A DNA stretch of 48,491 nt from JALRBM01 sp966186595 (GTDB lineage: Bacteria; Patescibacteriota; Saccharimonadia; Saccharimonadales; Saccharimonadaceae): NCBI GenBank assembly GCA_966186595.1, contig CBIFWO010000005.1, positions 1-48,491 on the forward strand. The letters run 5' to 3'. This document shows positions 15,523 to 22,337 of this stretch, piece after piece. Below the pieces are notes generated by a model that did not search any database, was not told where the DNA came from, and was given only the letters and a program-made list of their open reading frames with translations. Position 1 is the first letter of the stretch. Every line of letters starts with the position of its first letter. The translations under genes were made by a program, and so were the position numbers.

Positions 15523-15867
15523 ATGCGAGTTAAAAGAGGTGTCGCCGCAAGAGCGAAGCACAAAAAGATATTAAAATTAGCCAAGGGAATGCAGCACAAT
15601 CGTACCCGAAGCTTCCGTCTAGCCAAACAAGCAGTTGTTCGCGCTTTGCAATATGCATATCGTGACCGACGCAACAAAAAGCGTGATCTAAGGGGTCTGT
15701 GGATTACTCGCATTAACGCTGCCGCCCGGGAACAAGGCACTACCTACGGTAAGTTGATCGCTGGTCTTAAAGCTGCAAACATTGAGCTTGATCGCAAAAT
15801 CCTAGCAGAGCTGGCCGTAAACGAGCCAAAAGCATTCGCCGAAGTTGTGAAAAGCACCAAAAACTAG
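15523..15867 (+). CDS. rplT: 50S ribosomal protein L20
   Basis: 114 residues, normal length. L20 is an early 23S rRNA-binding assembly protein. Seen: MRVKRGVAARAKHKKILKLAKG, the basic N-terminal extension, and AYRDRRNKKRDLRGLWITRINAAAR. It starts 4 nt after rpmI. In Firmicutes and E. coli L20 represses this operon through leader RNA; no L20 site was identified here. The transcript ends at the hairpin 15891-15920. Confidence 0.96.
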   Translation: MRVKRGVAARAKHKKILKLAKGMQHNRTRSFRLAKQAVVRALQYAYRDRRNKKRDLRGLWITRINAAAREQGTTYGKLIAGLKAANIELDRKILAELAVNEPKAFAEVVKSTKN

Positions 15868-15890
15868 TCACCCTGTGGCTCCTTACATAC

Positions 15891-15920
15891 TAAAAACACC
15901 GCCTTATCGCGGTGTTTTTA
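15891..15920. terminator. bidirectional terminator between rplT and rnpB
   Basis: A perfect 11-bp stem (AAAAACACCGC / GCGGTGTTTTT) with a CTTATC loop. T-runs on both strands can end rplT (plus) and rnpB (minus). Confidence 0.9.
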
Positions 15921-15923
15921 GGT

Positions 15924-16287
15924 GACAGCTTATCGATAAGCCGGGTTCTGGCGGGGACGATCATCTATCTAGTCCAATAGTTGCCTATTGAATCAAGCGG
16001 ATAGCGACCTACGGGCGGACACCCTTTGTGTAGATCTCCTTGCAGCTGACAGGGTTTACCTCCTTCGTATGTCACCATACGTCGCTGTGGGCTCTTACCC
16101 CACTCCTTTCACCCTTACCTCCGTCCGGCCTTGGCGCTACAAAGGCGCCACTCCCTTTCCGAAGGCGGTTTCGTTTCTGTGGCACTTTCCCTAGGGTTAC
16201 CCCCGGTCGCCGTTAGCGACTGTCATGTCCTATGCTGCCCGGACTTTCCTCTTGCACAAGGTGCAAGCGATCGCCTGATAAACTGTC
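15924..16287 (-). ncRNA. rnpB: RNase P RNA, bacterial type A
   Basis: About 364 nt. It is the catalytic RNA that matures tRNA 5' ends. Seen on the minus strand: GAGGAAAGTCCGGGC (P4/CR-I region), ACCGGGGGTAACCCTAGGG, AGAAACGAAACCGCC-like elements and the 3' CR-V AGAACCCGGCTTAT. The ends were set by an 11-bp P1 helix, GACAGTTTATC (16287-16277) with GATAAGCTGTC (15934-15924). The -10 box at 16295-16300 puts the transcription start right at the P1 end. Confidence 0.95.
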
Positions 16288-16294
16288 TATTGAC

Positions 16295-16303
16295 ATTATA
16301 TCA
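16295..16303 (-). promoter_or_regulatory. rnpB extended -10 promoter
   Basis: The minus strand reads TGATATAAT, 7-8 nt before the first base of the rnpB P1 helix. It overlaps the stop end of the upstream Nudix-RNase H gene boundary (16304). Confidence 0.7.
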
Positions 16304-17176
16304 TTATTCTTCTGCATGCGCATTGAGAATCTTGTTGACCATTCCGTCAGCCAATTGATTGAACTCGCGTCTCACATGAGAAAACGACACCTTATCAAAT
16401 TGTGCCACTAGCTCTTTAATGCGCTCATGGATTGGCCATAATTCTCTATTTTTGATCCGATAGATACCATTCATTTGATTCACTACCAGAAGACTATCCA
16501 TCCGAAAATCAACGGTACGCACCCCCATCGCTAAGGCTTTTTCTAAGCCCAACCTCACCCCATGATATTCTGCGATATTATTAGTAGCGATCCCAAGATA
16601 CATACCGCCCTCGTGGAGAACATTCTCGTCGGTATTCATTATCACAAAGCCCGCCGCAGAAGGGCCAGGATTACCCCGTGATCCACCATCCGAATAGACA
16701 ATCACATGTGAAACATTCGTTGATTTTGATACATCATTCCCGATTAGCTCTGCCTTTTTCGCTGAGGTAACATTCTGTTGTGATATACCCAACAGTAATT
16801 TTGTTGACTCAGTAAGTTCATCCTGCTCGATATTCGCAATTGACTCCCACTTGTAGTGGTTGTAATTTTGACTTAATTCGACTTTGGTACTTCCCATCGC
16901 CAAGCTCACCAGATAAAGGATCAATACATACTGGACGTCCCTATCATCATGATCTATATATGTCAAAACGTCAAAGAGCTGCGCGGTTTGAATGGTCAAC
17001 CCGGCATCAATTTCAAGGTATCGGGCAAGTGCATCCTCTGGCTGCTCGCCATAATCCAACTTACCACCAGGGAGCTCATACTTCCCAAGTATCGTAGGCC
17101 TGCCTGTAGCTCGTTTTAAGAGAAGAGTTTTCTCATCTTTTCGGATAATTGCTCTGACTGCTATTCGCTGGTTCAT
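16304..17176 (-). CDS. fusion of a Nudix-like domain and ribonuclease HI
   Basis: 290 residues. Residues ~1-130 have the Nudix fold (RAIIRKDEKTLLLKRA, YELPGGKLDYGE), but the Nudix box is altered: after GGKLDYGEQPEDALA it reads RYLEIDAG where the family has RE-x-x-EE-x-G, so the metal-binding glutamates are missing. Residues ~157-290 are RNase HI with the catalytic carboxylates visible: YSDGGSRGNPGPSAAG, NNIAEYHGV, FRMDSLLVV, LADGMVNK. RNase HI removes RNA from RNA:DNA hybrids. The Nudix part is probably a binding domain rather than a hydrolase. Overall function: RNase HI with an accessory nucleotide-sensing or structural module, inferred. Confidence 0.85.
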   Translation of the reverse strand: MNQRIAVRAIIRKDEKTLLLKRATGRPTILGKYELPGGKLDYGEQPEDALARYLEIDAGLTIQTAQLFDVLTYIDHDDRDVQYVLILYLVSLAMGSTKVELSQNYNHYKWESIANIEQDELTESTKLLLGISQQNVTSAKKAELIGNDVSKSTNVSHVIVYSDGGSRGNPGPSAAGFVIMNTDENVLHEGGMYLGIATNNIAEYHGVRLGLEKALAMGVRTVDFRMDSLLVVNQMNGIYRIKNRELWPIHERIKELVAQFDKVSFSHVRREFNQLADGMVNKILNAHAEE

Positions 17177-17229
17177 TTGTCTGTTTTTTCCGGTTACTCT
17201 GTTGGTTTTAGTTTATCATAACTTCTCAA

Positions 17230-17306
17230 TGGTCGGGGTGACTGGACTTGAACCAGCGACCTCACGGCCCCCAGCCGTGCGCGCTACCAGACTGCGCCAC
17301 ACCCCG
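17230..17306 (-). tRNA. tRNA-Pro(GGG)
   Basis: Cloverleaf on the minus strand: acceptor CGGGGTG/CACCCCG, anticodon loop CTGGGGG (anticodon GGG), T-arm GGTTCAAGTCC, discriminator A and an encoded CCA (17230-17232). The likely promoter is 160 nt upstream at 17472-17480. Confidence 0.95.
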
Positions 17307-17471
17307 ACGCAAATAAAGCGCCCAGAACAAACACTTCGACGCTGATATTCCCCCGCGTTATGCAAGGTGGGTGTTCTCAAATTACTCCCACGAGAGTAAA
17401 TCATTTGAACTCCCGATCAACTATGATATTCAGGAAAATCATATACGTCTAAGTATGTCCTGGACTCTTTT

Positions 17472-17480
17472 ATTATAGCA
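17472..17480 (-). promoter_or_regulatory. extended -10 promoter upstream of tRNA-Pro
   Basis: The minus strand reads TGCTATAAT just past the M50 protease stop. It would give a ~160-nt precursor ahead of tRNA-Pro. The -35 is not clear. Confidence 0.5.
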
Positions 17481-17487
17481 GTTTGAC

Positions 17488-18126
17488 TTAGTTCAAGCCA
17501 AAGATGCGACCAAATAATCCTAGGAAAAAGTGTATTGCCGCAAGCATAAACGATCCTATGAGAGGGCTCGCGATAAGGACAATGGCAAATATCACAAAAA
17601 TACCAAAACGCTCAACCATTTCCATACCCCTTCGGACAAATTCAGGCGCCAGGGCGTAAAGGACTCGTGAACCGTCCAGGGGTGGAATCGGAATAGAATT
17701 AAAGATAAAAAAACCTAGATTCACCAAAACAGTCGTGATGAGTATTTGGGCACCAATTCCCTCCTGCGAGGCCCCTGTCAGAGCATATATACCAAAAGCT
17801 ACAAAAGCAATCAATAAATTCGTTAGGGGTCCAGCCATAGCAACCATGGCCGCTCCCCATTCCTCGTATCGCACTCTATTCGGATTGAAAGGCACCGGTT
17901 TTGCTCCACCGAACACAGGAGCATTTACTATTGCAAGCATGATGGGGAGAAGGATGGTTAAAAAAGGATCGATGTGCTTAATCGGATTAAGGGTTAATCG
18001 CCCCTCAAGTTTTGCCGTATCATCACCCAGCCAATAGCCCGCGAATGCATGCATTGCTTCATGTAGAGTCATTGAAAATAAGATCACCCCAATGACAATT
18101 GCAATGTATCCGATATCAATATCCAT
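17488..18126 (-). CDS. M50-family site-2-type membrane metalloprotease
   Basis: 212 residues, polytopic. Seen: the zinc motif LHEAMHAFAG (HExxH) in the first transmembrane segment, GPLTNLLIA near residue 99, and IPIPPLDGSRVLYAL carrying the second metal-site Asp. This is the short S2P/SREBP-like subgroup without a PDZ domain, common in CPR. Such proteases cut substrates inside the membrane; the substrate here is unknown. TATAAT lies 8 nt before the ATG and there is no Shine-Dalgarno, so the mRNA should be leaderless. Confidence 0.88.
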   Translation of the reverse strand: MDIDIGYIAIVIGVILFSMTLHEAMHAFAGYWLGDDTAKLEGRLTLNPIKHIDPFLTILLPIMLAIVNAPVFGGAKPVPFNPNRVRYEEWGAAMVAMAGPLTNLLIAFVAFGIYALTGASQEGIGAQILITTVLVNLGFFIFNSIPIPPLDGSRVLYALAPEFVRRGMEMVERFGIFVIFAIVLIASPLIGSFMLAAIHFFLGLFGRIFGLN

Positions 18127-18134
18127 TATGGAGT

Positions 18135-18140
18135 ATTATA
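18135..18140 (-). promoter_or_regulatory. -10 box of the M50 protease gene, predicted leaderless
   Basis: TATAAT on the minus strand, 8 nt before the ATG at 18126. No clear -35. Confidence 0.55.
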
Positions 18141-18154
18141 CACTAGTCGTCACC

Positions 18155-18865
18155 CTAATATTCGCTCTCATCGTAGTAAAACTCTCTCTCCGCAAAGCTC
18201 TCACCTCTATCAATGAGATCCATAAAGTCATCCACGCTCACGAATCGTTTTGGTTGCTGATGGAATTCCTCATTTGTCATCCATCGATTTACCCCACCCT
18301 CGAACTTCTCTAGGAGCTCACCCCCGTACTCAGTTGCGTAAACACAAAGAAATATCTTATCCTCCAGCAGTTCCCCTGTCGTCTTATTAAAATCACGCTT
18401 GTGGTAAAGTAGTCGATATTCAAAATCCGCCTCGAGCCCCGTTTCTTCCTTCAGCTCCCTCTGAGCCGCTTCGATAACCGATTCTCCCCAGCGCATCTTA
18501 CCGCCCACCCGTCCCCAAAAATCGTAATATGGGTTCTTCTTGCGCTGCTGAAAAAGGAATTCCCGCTCACCCTTTTCATTCCTGCGCTCCAAGGTAATGG
18601 CAACCGAGACTTTTGGCTGCTTCTCGATTGTTTTGTCGTCAGTGTCCATTCGATTGGCATATTCTTTGCCCTTATGAGTAAGCTTGTAATGCCTCTCTTG
18701 CTTATCAACATACCCTTCTTCGACTAACTTTTTTATATGAAAATTAAAGTGATCACTCGACAGCCCAGTAACTTTTTGCAACTCCGAAAAGCCGGCCATT
18801 GGCAAAAATAACAGATGTCGCAAGATTGCCACTTGGGCATTGTGAGCGTGAGGCTCGTAACTCAT
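18155..18865 (-). CDS. winged-helix domain fused to an intact Nudix hydrolase
   Basis: 236 residues. Residues ~1-75 are a MarR/ArsR-like winged helix (AILRHLLFLPMAGFSELQKVTGL, HIKKLVEEGYVDKQ, HYKLTHKGKEYAN). Residues ~85-236 are a Nudix domain with a complete box (GGKMRWGE, then AAQRELKEETGLEA). The start at 18865 (MSYEPHAHNAQ) is chosen because AAAGGAG lies 7 nt before it; the frame extends 16 codons further without a better site. Such fusions usually act as ligand-sensing regulators or as nucleotide-sugar/pyrophosphate hydrolases with DNA-binding control (NrtR-like idea); the ligand is unknown here. Confidence 0.85.
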   Translation of the reverse strand: MSYEPHAHNAQVAILRHLLFLPMAGFSELQKVTGLSSDHFNFHIKKLVEEGYVDKQERHYKLTHKGKEYANRMDTDDKTIEKQPKVSVAITLERRNEKGEREFLFQQRKKNPYYDFWGRVGGKMRWGESVIEAAQRELKEETGLEADFEYRLLYHKRDFNKTTGELLEDKIFLCVYATEYGGELLEKFEGGVNRWMTNEEFHQQPKRFVSVDDFMDLIDRGESFAEREFYYDESEY

Positions 18866-18939
18866 ATCCCTACTCCTTTGGTTATCTTCTCTAGCGTACC
18901 GCAAATGAGCCAAATAAAACTAGTAAAGCCTACTTCACC

Positions 18940-18968
18940 TTGACGGAAAAGATGGAAAAGGGTAAAAT
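18940..18968 (+). promoter_or_regulatory. rpmB promoter
   Basis: TTGACG (18940-18945), 17 nt, TAAAAT (18963-18968). Start near 18975, leader about 30 nt. Confidence 0.7.
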
Positions 18969-19004
18969 GGTAAAGATTTGTAAAAATAAGTGGAAGTAAT
19001 TAAT

Positions 19005-19208
19005 ATGGCAGCACGATGCGAACTTACCGGTAAAGGCAAGCAATTTGGCCACAATGTGAGCTTCTCTTTGCGTCGCACCAAGCGCGTTTTCAAGCCAAAT
19101 CTACAAAAGAAAACGTTCATGGTAGACGGCCAGAAGGTAACGATGGTCCTCAGCACCCAGGCTATTCGTACCCTGAAGAAAAAGGGTATCTTGGCAAAGG
19201 CAAGCTAA
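19005..19208 (+). CDS. rpmB: 50S ribosomal protein L28
   Basis: 67 residues, basic, normal length. Seen: MAARCELTGKGKQFGHNVSF and RRTKRVFKPNLQKK, typical for L28; only the first Cys of a zinc-ribbon form is present. The frame can begin at GTG 18990, but ATG 19005 has GGAAG 8 nt upstream and matches the family start. It is monocistronic, with a promoter at 18940 and a terminator at 19221. Confidence 0.95.
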   Translation: MAARCELTGKGKQFGHNVSFSLRRTKRVFKPNLQKKTFMVDGQKVTMVLSTQAIRTLKKKGILAKAS

Positions 19209-19220
19209 GCCTCATAAAAT

Positions 19221-19252
19221 AAAAATAACTCCTTGATACGGGAGTTATTTTT
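19221..19252. terminator. bidirectional terminator after rpmB
   Basis: The stem AAATAACTCC / GGGAGTTATTT has T-rich ends on both strands. It serves rpmB (plus) and the MBL-like gene (minus). Confidence 0.85.
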
Positions 19253-19264
19253 ATTTGTCTAGAG

Positions 19265-19894
19265 CTAACTTCGAGCAATGGCCATAATTGTCAGTGTCTG
19301 AGGCAACGATGATGCCCCCTTGATCTTATACTTTGCTACGGTCTCGAGTGGCGCACCTAGCTCCTTGGCAAAGGTTTCCAGCGAATCTTGCGGTACTTCA
19401 TACTTAATCGTATCATCTGCGTAGTGAACCGGGATAACAACTTTTGGATCGATCTGCCTGCTAAGAGAGGCAGCGCTCGTTGCGTCAAGAGTGTACCCGT
19501 TACCGCCTACGGGAATGATCAGGATATCAACAACTCCCAGGGCTTCAAGCTGCCCCTCGTCAAGCTTAGGAGTAATGTTGCCCAGAAGAGCAATTCTCAC
19601 CTCTCCTACCTCAAGCCGATATATAGTAGCATTTTTTTCGGAAGCATCGATGTGACGAGTTGCCGCTTCGCCATAGACAGAAAAATCCCCTATCTCATAC
19701 TCACCCGGCCCATCTATAATCAATTTAGCATCTCTATTGCCTAATAGAAAACGCGCCTCTGTGGCGATCTCAACAACCCCGTCCGTTTTTAGATCTTTCA
19801 GGCCTGCAACAGATAATTTGGGGTCTACAACGACAGTTGTATTCTTGGTTGCAATAACAACTCCATTTGCGCCCTTGTATTCAATATCTAGCAT
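19265..19894 (-). CDS. metallo-beta-lactamase-fold protein with lost metal motif
   Basis: 209 residues, resembling the UlaG/COG2220 branch (TKNTTVVVDPKLS, DGPGEYEIGDFSVYG, DILIIPVGGNGYTLDATSAA, KVVIPVHYADD). The catalytic HxHxDH motif is absent: the region where it should be reads ATEARFLLGNRDAKL. Only the late His of PVHYADD remains. An inactive, structural or binding role is therefore likely; this is an inference. It follows the HTH-nucleotidyltransferase-like gene by 9 nt, with AAGGAGATATA before its ATG, so the two form an operon. Confidence 0.8.
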   Translation of the reverse strand: MLDIEYKGANGVVIATKNTTVVVDPKLSVAGLKDLKTDGVVEIATEARFLLGNRDAKLIIDGPGEYEIGDFSVYGEAATRHIDASEKNATIYRLEVGEVRIALLGNITPKLDEGQLEALGVVDILIIPVGGNGYTLDATSAASLSRQIDPKVVIPVHYADDTIKYEVPQDSLETFAKELGAPLETVAKYKIKGASSLPQTLTIMAIARS

Positions 19895-19903
19895 TATATC
19901 TCC

Positions 19904-20497
19904 TTATTTCTGCAATTTCAGCACATTATCCGTGTCAGTTAGAACAGTGTGTTTACCACTCAATATCTCAGTAATAAACTTGTCACGCACACTGAGGCGA
20001 TAGTAGAACTCATCATAGGTTAAAATCGAATAATTGAGCTCTCGGCCTTCACTCTTCTCTATCTGCTTAATGATATTTTTCAATTTTACCACAGGAGCAT
20101 CACCCACAATGAGTAGATCAACACCACTGGCAGATCCCTTGACCAGAACACCGGCTGCCAGTGCAAGCCTGACACCTTGAAGTCCCGCAATCTGCTCATG
20201 CCAGCCGATATGTTTTTTATTTTCTGGCTGCGTAGCGATAGGCTCATCCGCAAAGATGGCCCGAAACGGAACATAATAATCGTAGCGTTGATTCACCTGA
20301 TAGTAGAGCTTGTTATCTGCACTATCACTCGTTATAATCCCCACCTCAAGCATGTTGGAAAGCTCTCGTCGTACGGAATTAATTTGTTCATCGATCAGCC
20401 GCGTAATTTCTCTAACGTAAAATGCCTTTCCCGGATTATTAAGGAAAAGGTGAAGCAACTTTACCCGAGTCTTTGAACCAAATAATGCGTCGATCAT
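19904..20497 (-). CDS. winged-helix protein with nucleotidyltransferase-like C-terminal domain
   Basis: 197 residues. Residues 1-75 form a winged helix (TRVKLLHLFLNNPGKAFYVREITRL, NSVRRELSNMLEVGIITS). Residues ~100-197 resemble a MNT-type nucleotidyltransferase: GVLVKGSASGVDLLIVGD. The usual DxD metal pair is reduced to DLL, so catalysis is doubtful. Similar HTH-NTase proteins occur in archaea and CPR and are thought to be regulators. It is the first gene of an operon with the degenerate MBL-fold protein. Confidence 0.75.
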   Translation of the reverse strand: MIDALFGSKTRVKLLHLFLNNPGKAFYVREITRLIDEQINSVRRELSNMLEVGIITSDSADNKLYYQVNQRYDYYVPFRAIFADEPIATQPENKKHIGWHEQIAGLQGVRLALAAGVLVKGSASGVDLLIVGDAPVVKLKNIIKQIEKSEGRELNYSILTYDEFYYRLSVRDKFITEILSGKHTVLTDTDNVLKLQK

Positions 20498-20525
20498 TTT
20501 CTACCTAGAGCAACTTTCGTGTTCT

Positions 20526-20534
20526 ATAATAGCA
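20526..20534 (-). promoter_or_regulatory. extended -10 promoter of the HTH-NTase/MBL operon
   Basis: The minus strand reads TGCTATTAT. Start near 20519, giving a leader of ~22 nt with AGGTAG before the ATG. Confidence 0.6.
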
Positions 20535-20537
20535 TGT

Positions 20538-21425
20538 TCACATAAACTTTGCGAGCAACGCCCGTAAATAGACCTCTGCCTCGGGTAGAGAGAGCCACTT
20601 TATAAATTTATTCCGCCGAAACCACGTGAGTTGACGTTTAGCGAGTTGCCAATCAGCTGTTGTATTTTTTTCTTTTAATGACTCCTCGTCCAGTTCACCC
20701 AATAAATACCGCTTCACCAATCGGTAGACATTGCCCGTCACGGCCTCGTTTTCCCAACCATATTTTTTGCCCAATATAGTAGCTTCTTCCACAACACCAT
20801 CCTGCAATATTCGTTCAGTTCGAGCTTGCAGTCTATGTAGAAGATTTTCTTTTTCTGTTGCTATTCCTACAATAATAGTATTATCTCTCGGGATGTCACT
20901 TTTCTTTATCCTTATGCCTTTTTGTTCGATAGCCCTTATGATATACCGCTTATTCTTGTGATTTTCGGGGAGTAAAATATTGTTCTTATTACAATATTCG
21001 TGCAATTCCTCCAGACTCATGCTCTCAAGCTGCCGTCTTTTATCCTCATCTCCTTTAGCTCCAAACTGAAAGTTGAAAACAACAGCATCAATATACAATC
21101 CACTCCCGCCAACAAGTATCGGTATTTTTCTACGCTTTATGATTTCATTAATCCTCTTATCGGCGTACTCTTTGAAATCAGCCACTGTAAATTTATCACC
21201 CGGCTCCACCAGATCAAGCCCCCAATGAGGAACACGCGCTCGATCCTCTCTAGTGGGCTTGGCTGTACCGATGTTCATATCTTTGTAGATCGTTCGAGAA
21301 TCTGCACAAACAATCTCAGCTCCAAACTTCTCAGCAATCCTGACAGCTAAAGAGCTTTTACCGCTTCCCGTTGGCCCCACAATTACAATAAGCGGTAGTT
21401 TTTCTCTAGAAACTCCGGATGCCAT
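20538..21425 (-). CDS. miaA: tRNA dimethylallyltransferase
   Basis: 295 residues, normal length. MiaA adds dimethylallyl to A37 of tRNAs reading UNN codons. Seen: P-loop VGPTGSGKSSLAVRIA, ADSRTIYKDMNIGTAKPT (substrate Asp and Thr region), PILVGGSGLYIDAVV, and the C-terminal RRQLTWFRRNKFIKW. GAGGAGA lies 4 nt before the ATG, and the gene overlaps the upstream ATL gene by 43 nt. It is the last gene of the thrS operon under the T-box. Confidence 0.95.
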   Translation of the reverse strand: MASGVSREKLPLIVIVGPTGSGKSSLAVRIAEKFGAEIVCADSRTIYKDMNIGTAKPTREDRARVPHWGLDLVEPGDKFTVADFKEYADKRINEIIKRRKIPILVGGSGLYIDAVVFNFQFGAKGDEDKRRQLESMSLEELHEYCNKNNILLPENHKNKRYIIRAIEQKGIRIKKSDIPRDNTIIVGIATEKENLLHRLQARTERILQDGVVEEATILGKKYGWENEAVTGNVYRLVKRYLLGELDEESLKEKNTTADWQLAKRQLTWFRRNKFIKWLSLPEAEVYLRALLAKFM

Positions 21426-21718
21426 CGCCTCTCCTCAAAATTATCTACGACAAAATTTGTACAAGTTATCCCTTCAGCTTCAAGGAGTTGTTCCTGAACT
21501 TCTCTCCCTCCATGAAAGCCAGCCGCAAGACCTCCAAACCGATTCACTAATCGATGCCAAGGAAGATTCGTGGGACCATAATGAGCAACGCCGCCGACTA
21601 TACGAGAGGCATTTGCATAACCCGCCATCCCGGCGATATCACCATAGGTCGTAACCTTCCCCGCGGGAAGCTGCGCCATAAGCTCATACACTTTCTCCCG
21701 AAAACTAGCCTCTTCCAT
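21383..21718 (-). CDS. alkyltransferase-like protein (ATL), MGMT DNA-binding domain without the active Cys
   Basis: 111 residues. It is the C-terminal DNA-binding half of O6-methylguanine-DNA methyltransferase (REKVYELMAQLPAGKVTTYGDIA, ASRIVGGVAHYG). The active PCHR motif is replaced by PWHR (LPWHRLVN), so it cannot accept alkyl groups. Known: ATL proteins with Trp at this site bind O6-alkylguanine and hand it to nucleotide excision repair. The start at ATG 21718 has GAAAGGA 6 nt upstream; the frame reaches a TTG at 21733. It overlaps its neighbours on both sides (14 nt with the HAD gene, 43 nt with miaA). Confidence 0.9.
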   Translation of the reverse strand: MEEASFREKVYELMAQLPAGKVTTYGDIAGMAGYANASRIVGGVAHYGPTNLPWHRLVNRFGGLAAGFHGGREVQEQLLEAEGITCTNFVVDNFEERRWHPEFLEKNYRLL

Positions 21719-22334
21719 ACGCAATCCTTTCAATCTCCCGTAGGGCTGCGTCCCAATCTACACATCGAACCATCCCTGTCGGTAGTTCATCTTGTTGATT
21801 CCATGGATAATCCCCAAAGACGATTACCCTCTCGAGCTGCGCCTCAAGAACACTATGACCATGCTGCAAATGATCATCGATCAGCGCATGCGCCCCTAGC
21901 GAGCGACACACCTCGCCCTTGGAACGACGAACCATCTGATTGCCGGAGGCGACAATGTAGTTAGTATGCTCTACCGTCTGAAAGCAGTCCGGGAAGTATG
22001 TATTTAACATTCCAGCAGTTACCGGTTCTAAGAAACTCGCTCGACCCGTTACAAGGTGGAGTTCGTGTAATTTTGCAAGCGTATGAACCGCCTCTACAGC
22101 CATAGGATCGGGGATGATTGCTGCATGCGCGTCAGAACGCAGAAACTCATTTACACGTTCAATGGCGACATCGTCGTCGTCAGTGCCCCATGTATCAAGA
22201 GTAGCGGGCTGATACATGTGCTCCAAGCCTAGCTTAGTACCAAACCGCTCGTTATAATCATCAATGATAGCCTGAGCAGTTGGCACGAGCACATCATCGC
22301 AGTCAATCGCTAACGTCAGACGTCTTTCCGACAT
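21705..22334 (-). CDS. HAD-superfamily 5'-nucleotidase-like phosphatase
   Basis: 209 residues. Seen: the HAD nucleophile motif AIDCDDVLVPT near residue 10, motif II HLVTGRASFLEP near 95, and the late motif HALIDDHLQHG near 150 with FGDYPWN following. This matches the NT5C/YorS-type 5'-nucleotidase branch. The substrate is probably a nucleoside monophosphate or similar, inferred. It lies 3 nt after thrS and overlaps the ATL gene, so it belongs to the T-box operon. Confidence 0.8.
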   Translation of the reverse strand: MSERRLTLAIDCDDVLVPTAQAIIDDYNERFGTKLGLEHMYQPATLDTWGTDDDDVAIERVNEFLRSDAHAAIIPDPMAVEAVHTLAKLHELHLVTGRASFLEPVTAGMLNTYFPDCFQTVEHTNYIVASGNQMVRRSKGEVCRSLGAHALIDDHLQHGHSVLEAQLERVIVFGDYPWNQQDELPTGMVRCVDWDAALREIERIAYGRG

Positions 22335-22337
22335 ACA

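Noticed and set aside
15988..16358. Open frames on the plus strand between rplT and the Nudix-RNase H gene
   Set aside because: They are the antisense of RNase P RNA.
17216..17404. A 62-codon frame on the minus strand
   Set aside because: It runs through the whole tRNA-Pro gene, so it is an artefact of tRNA sequence.
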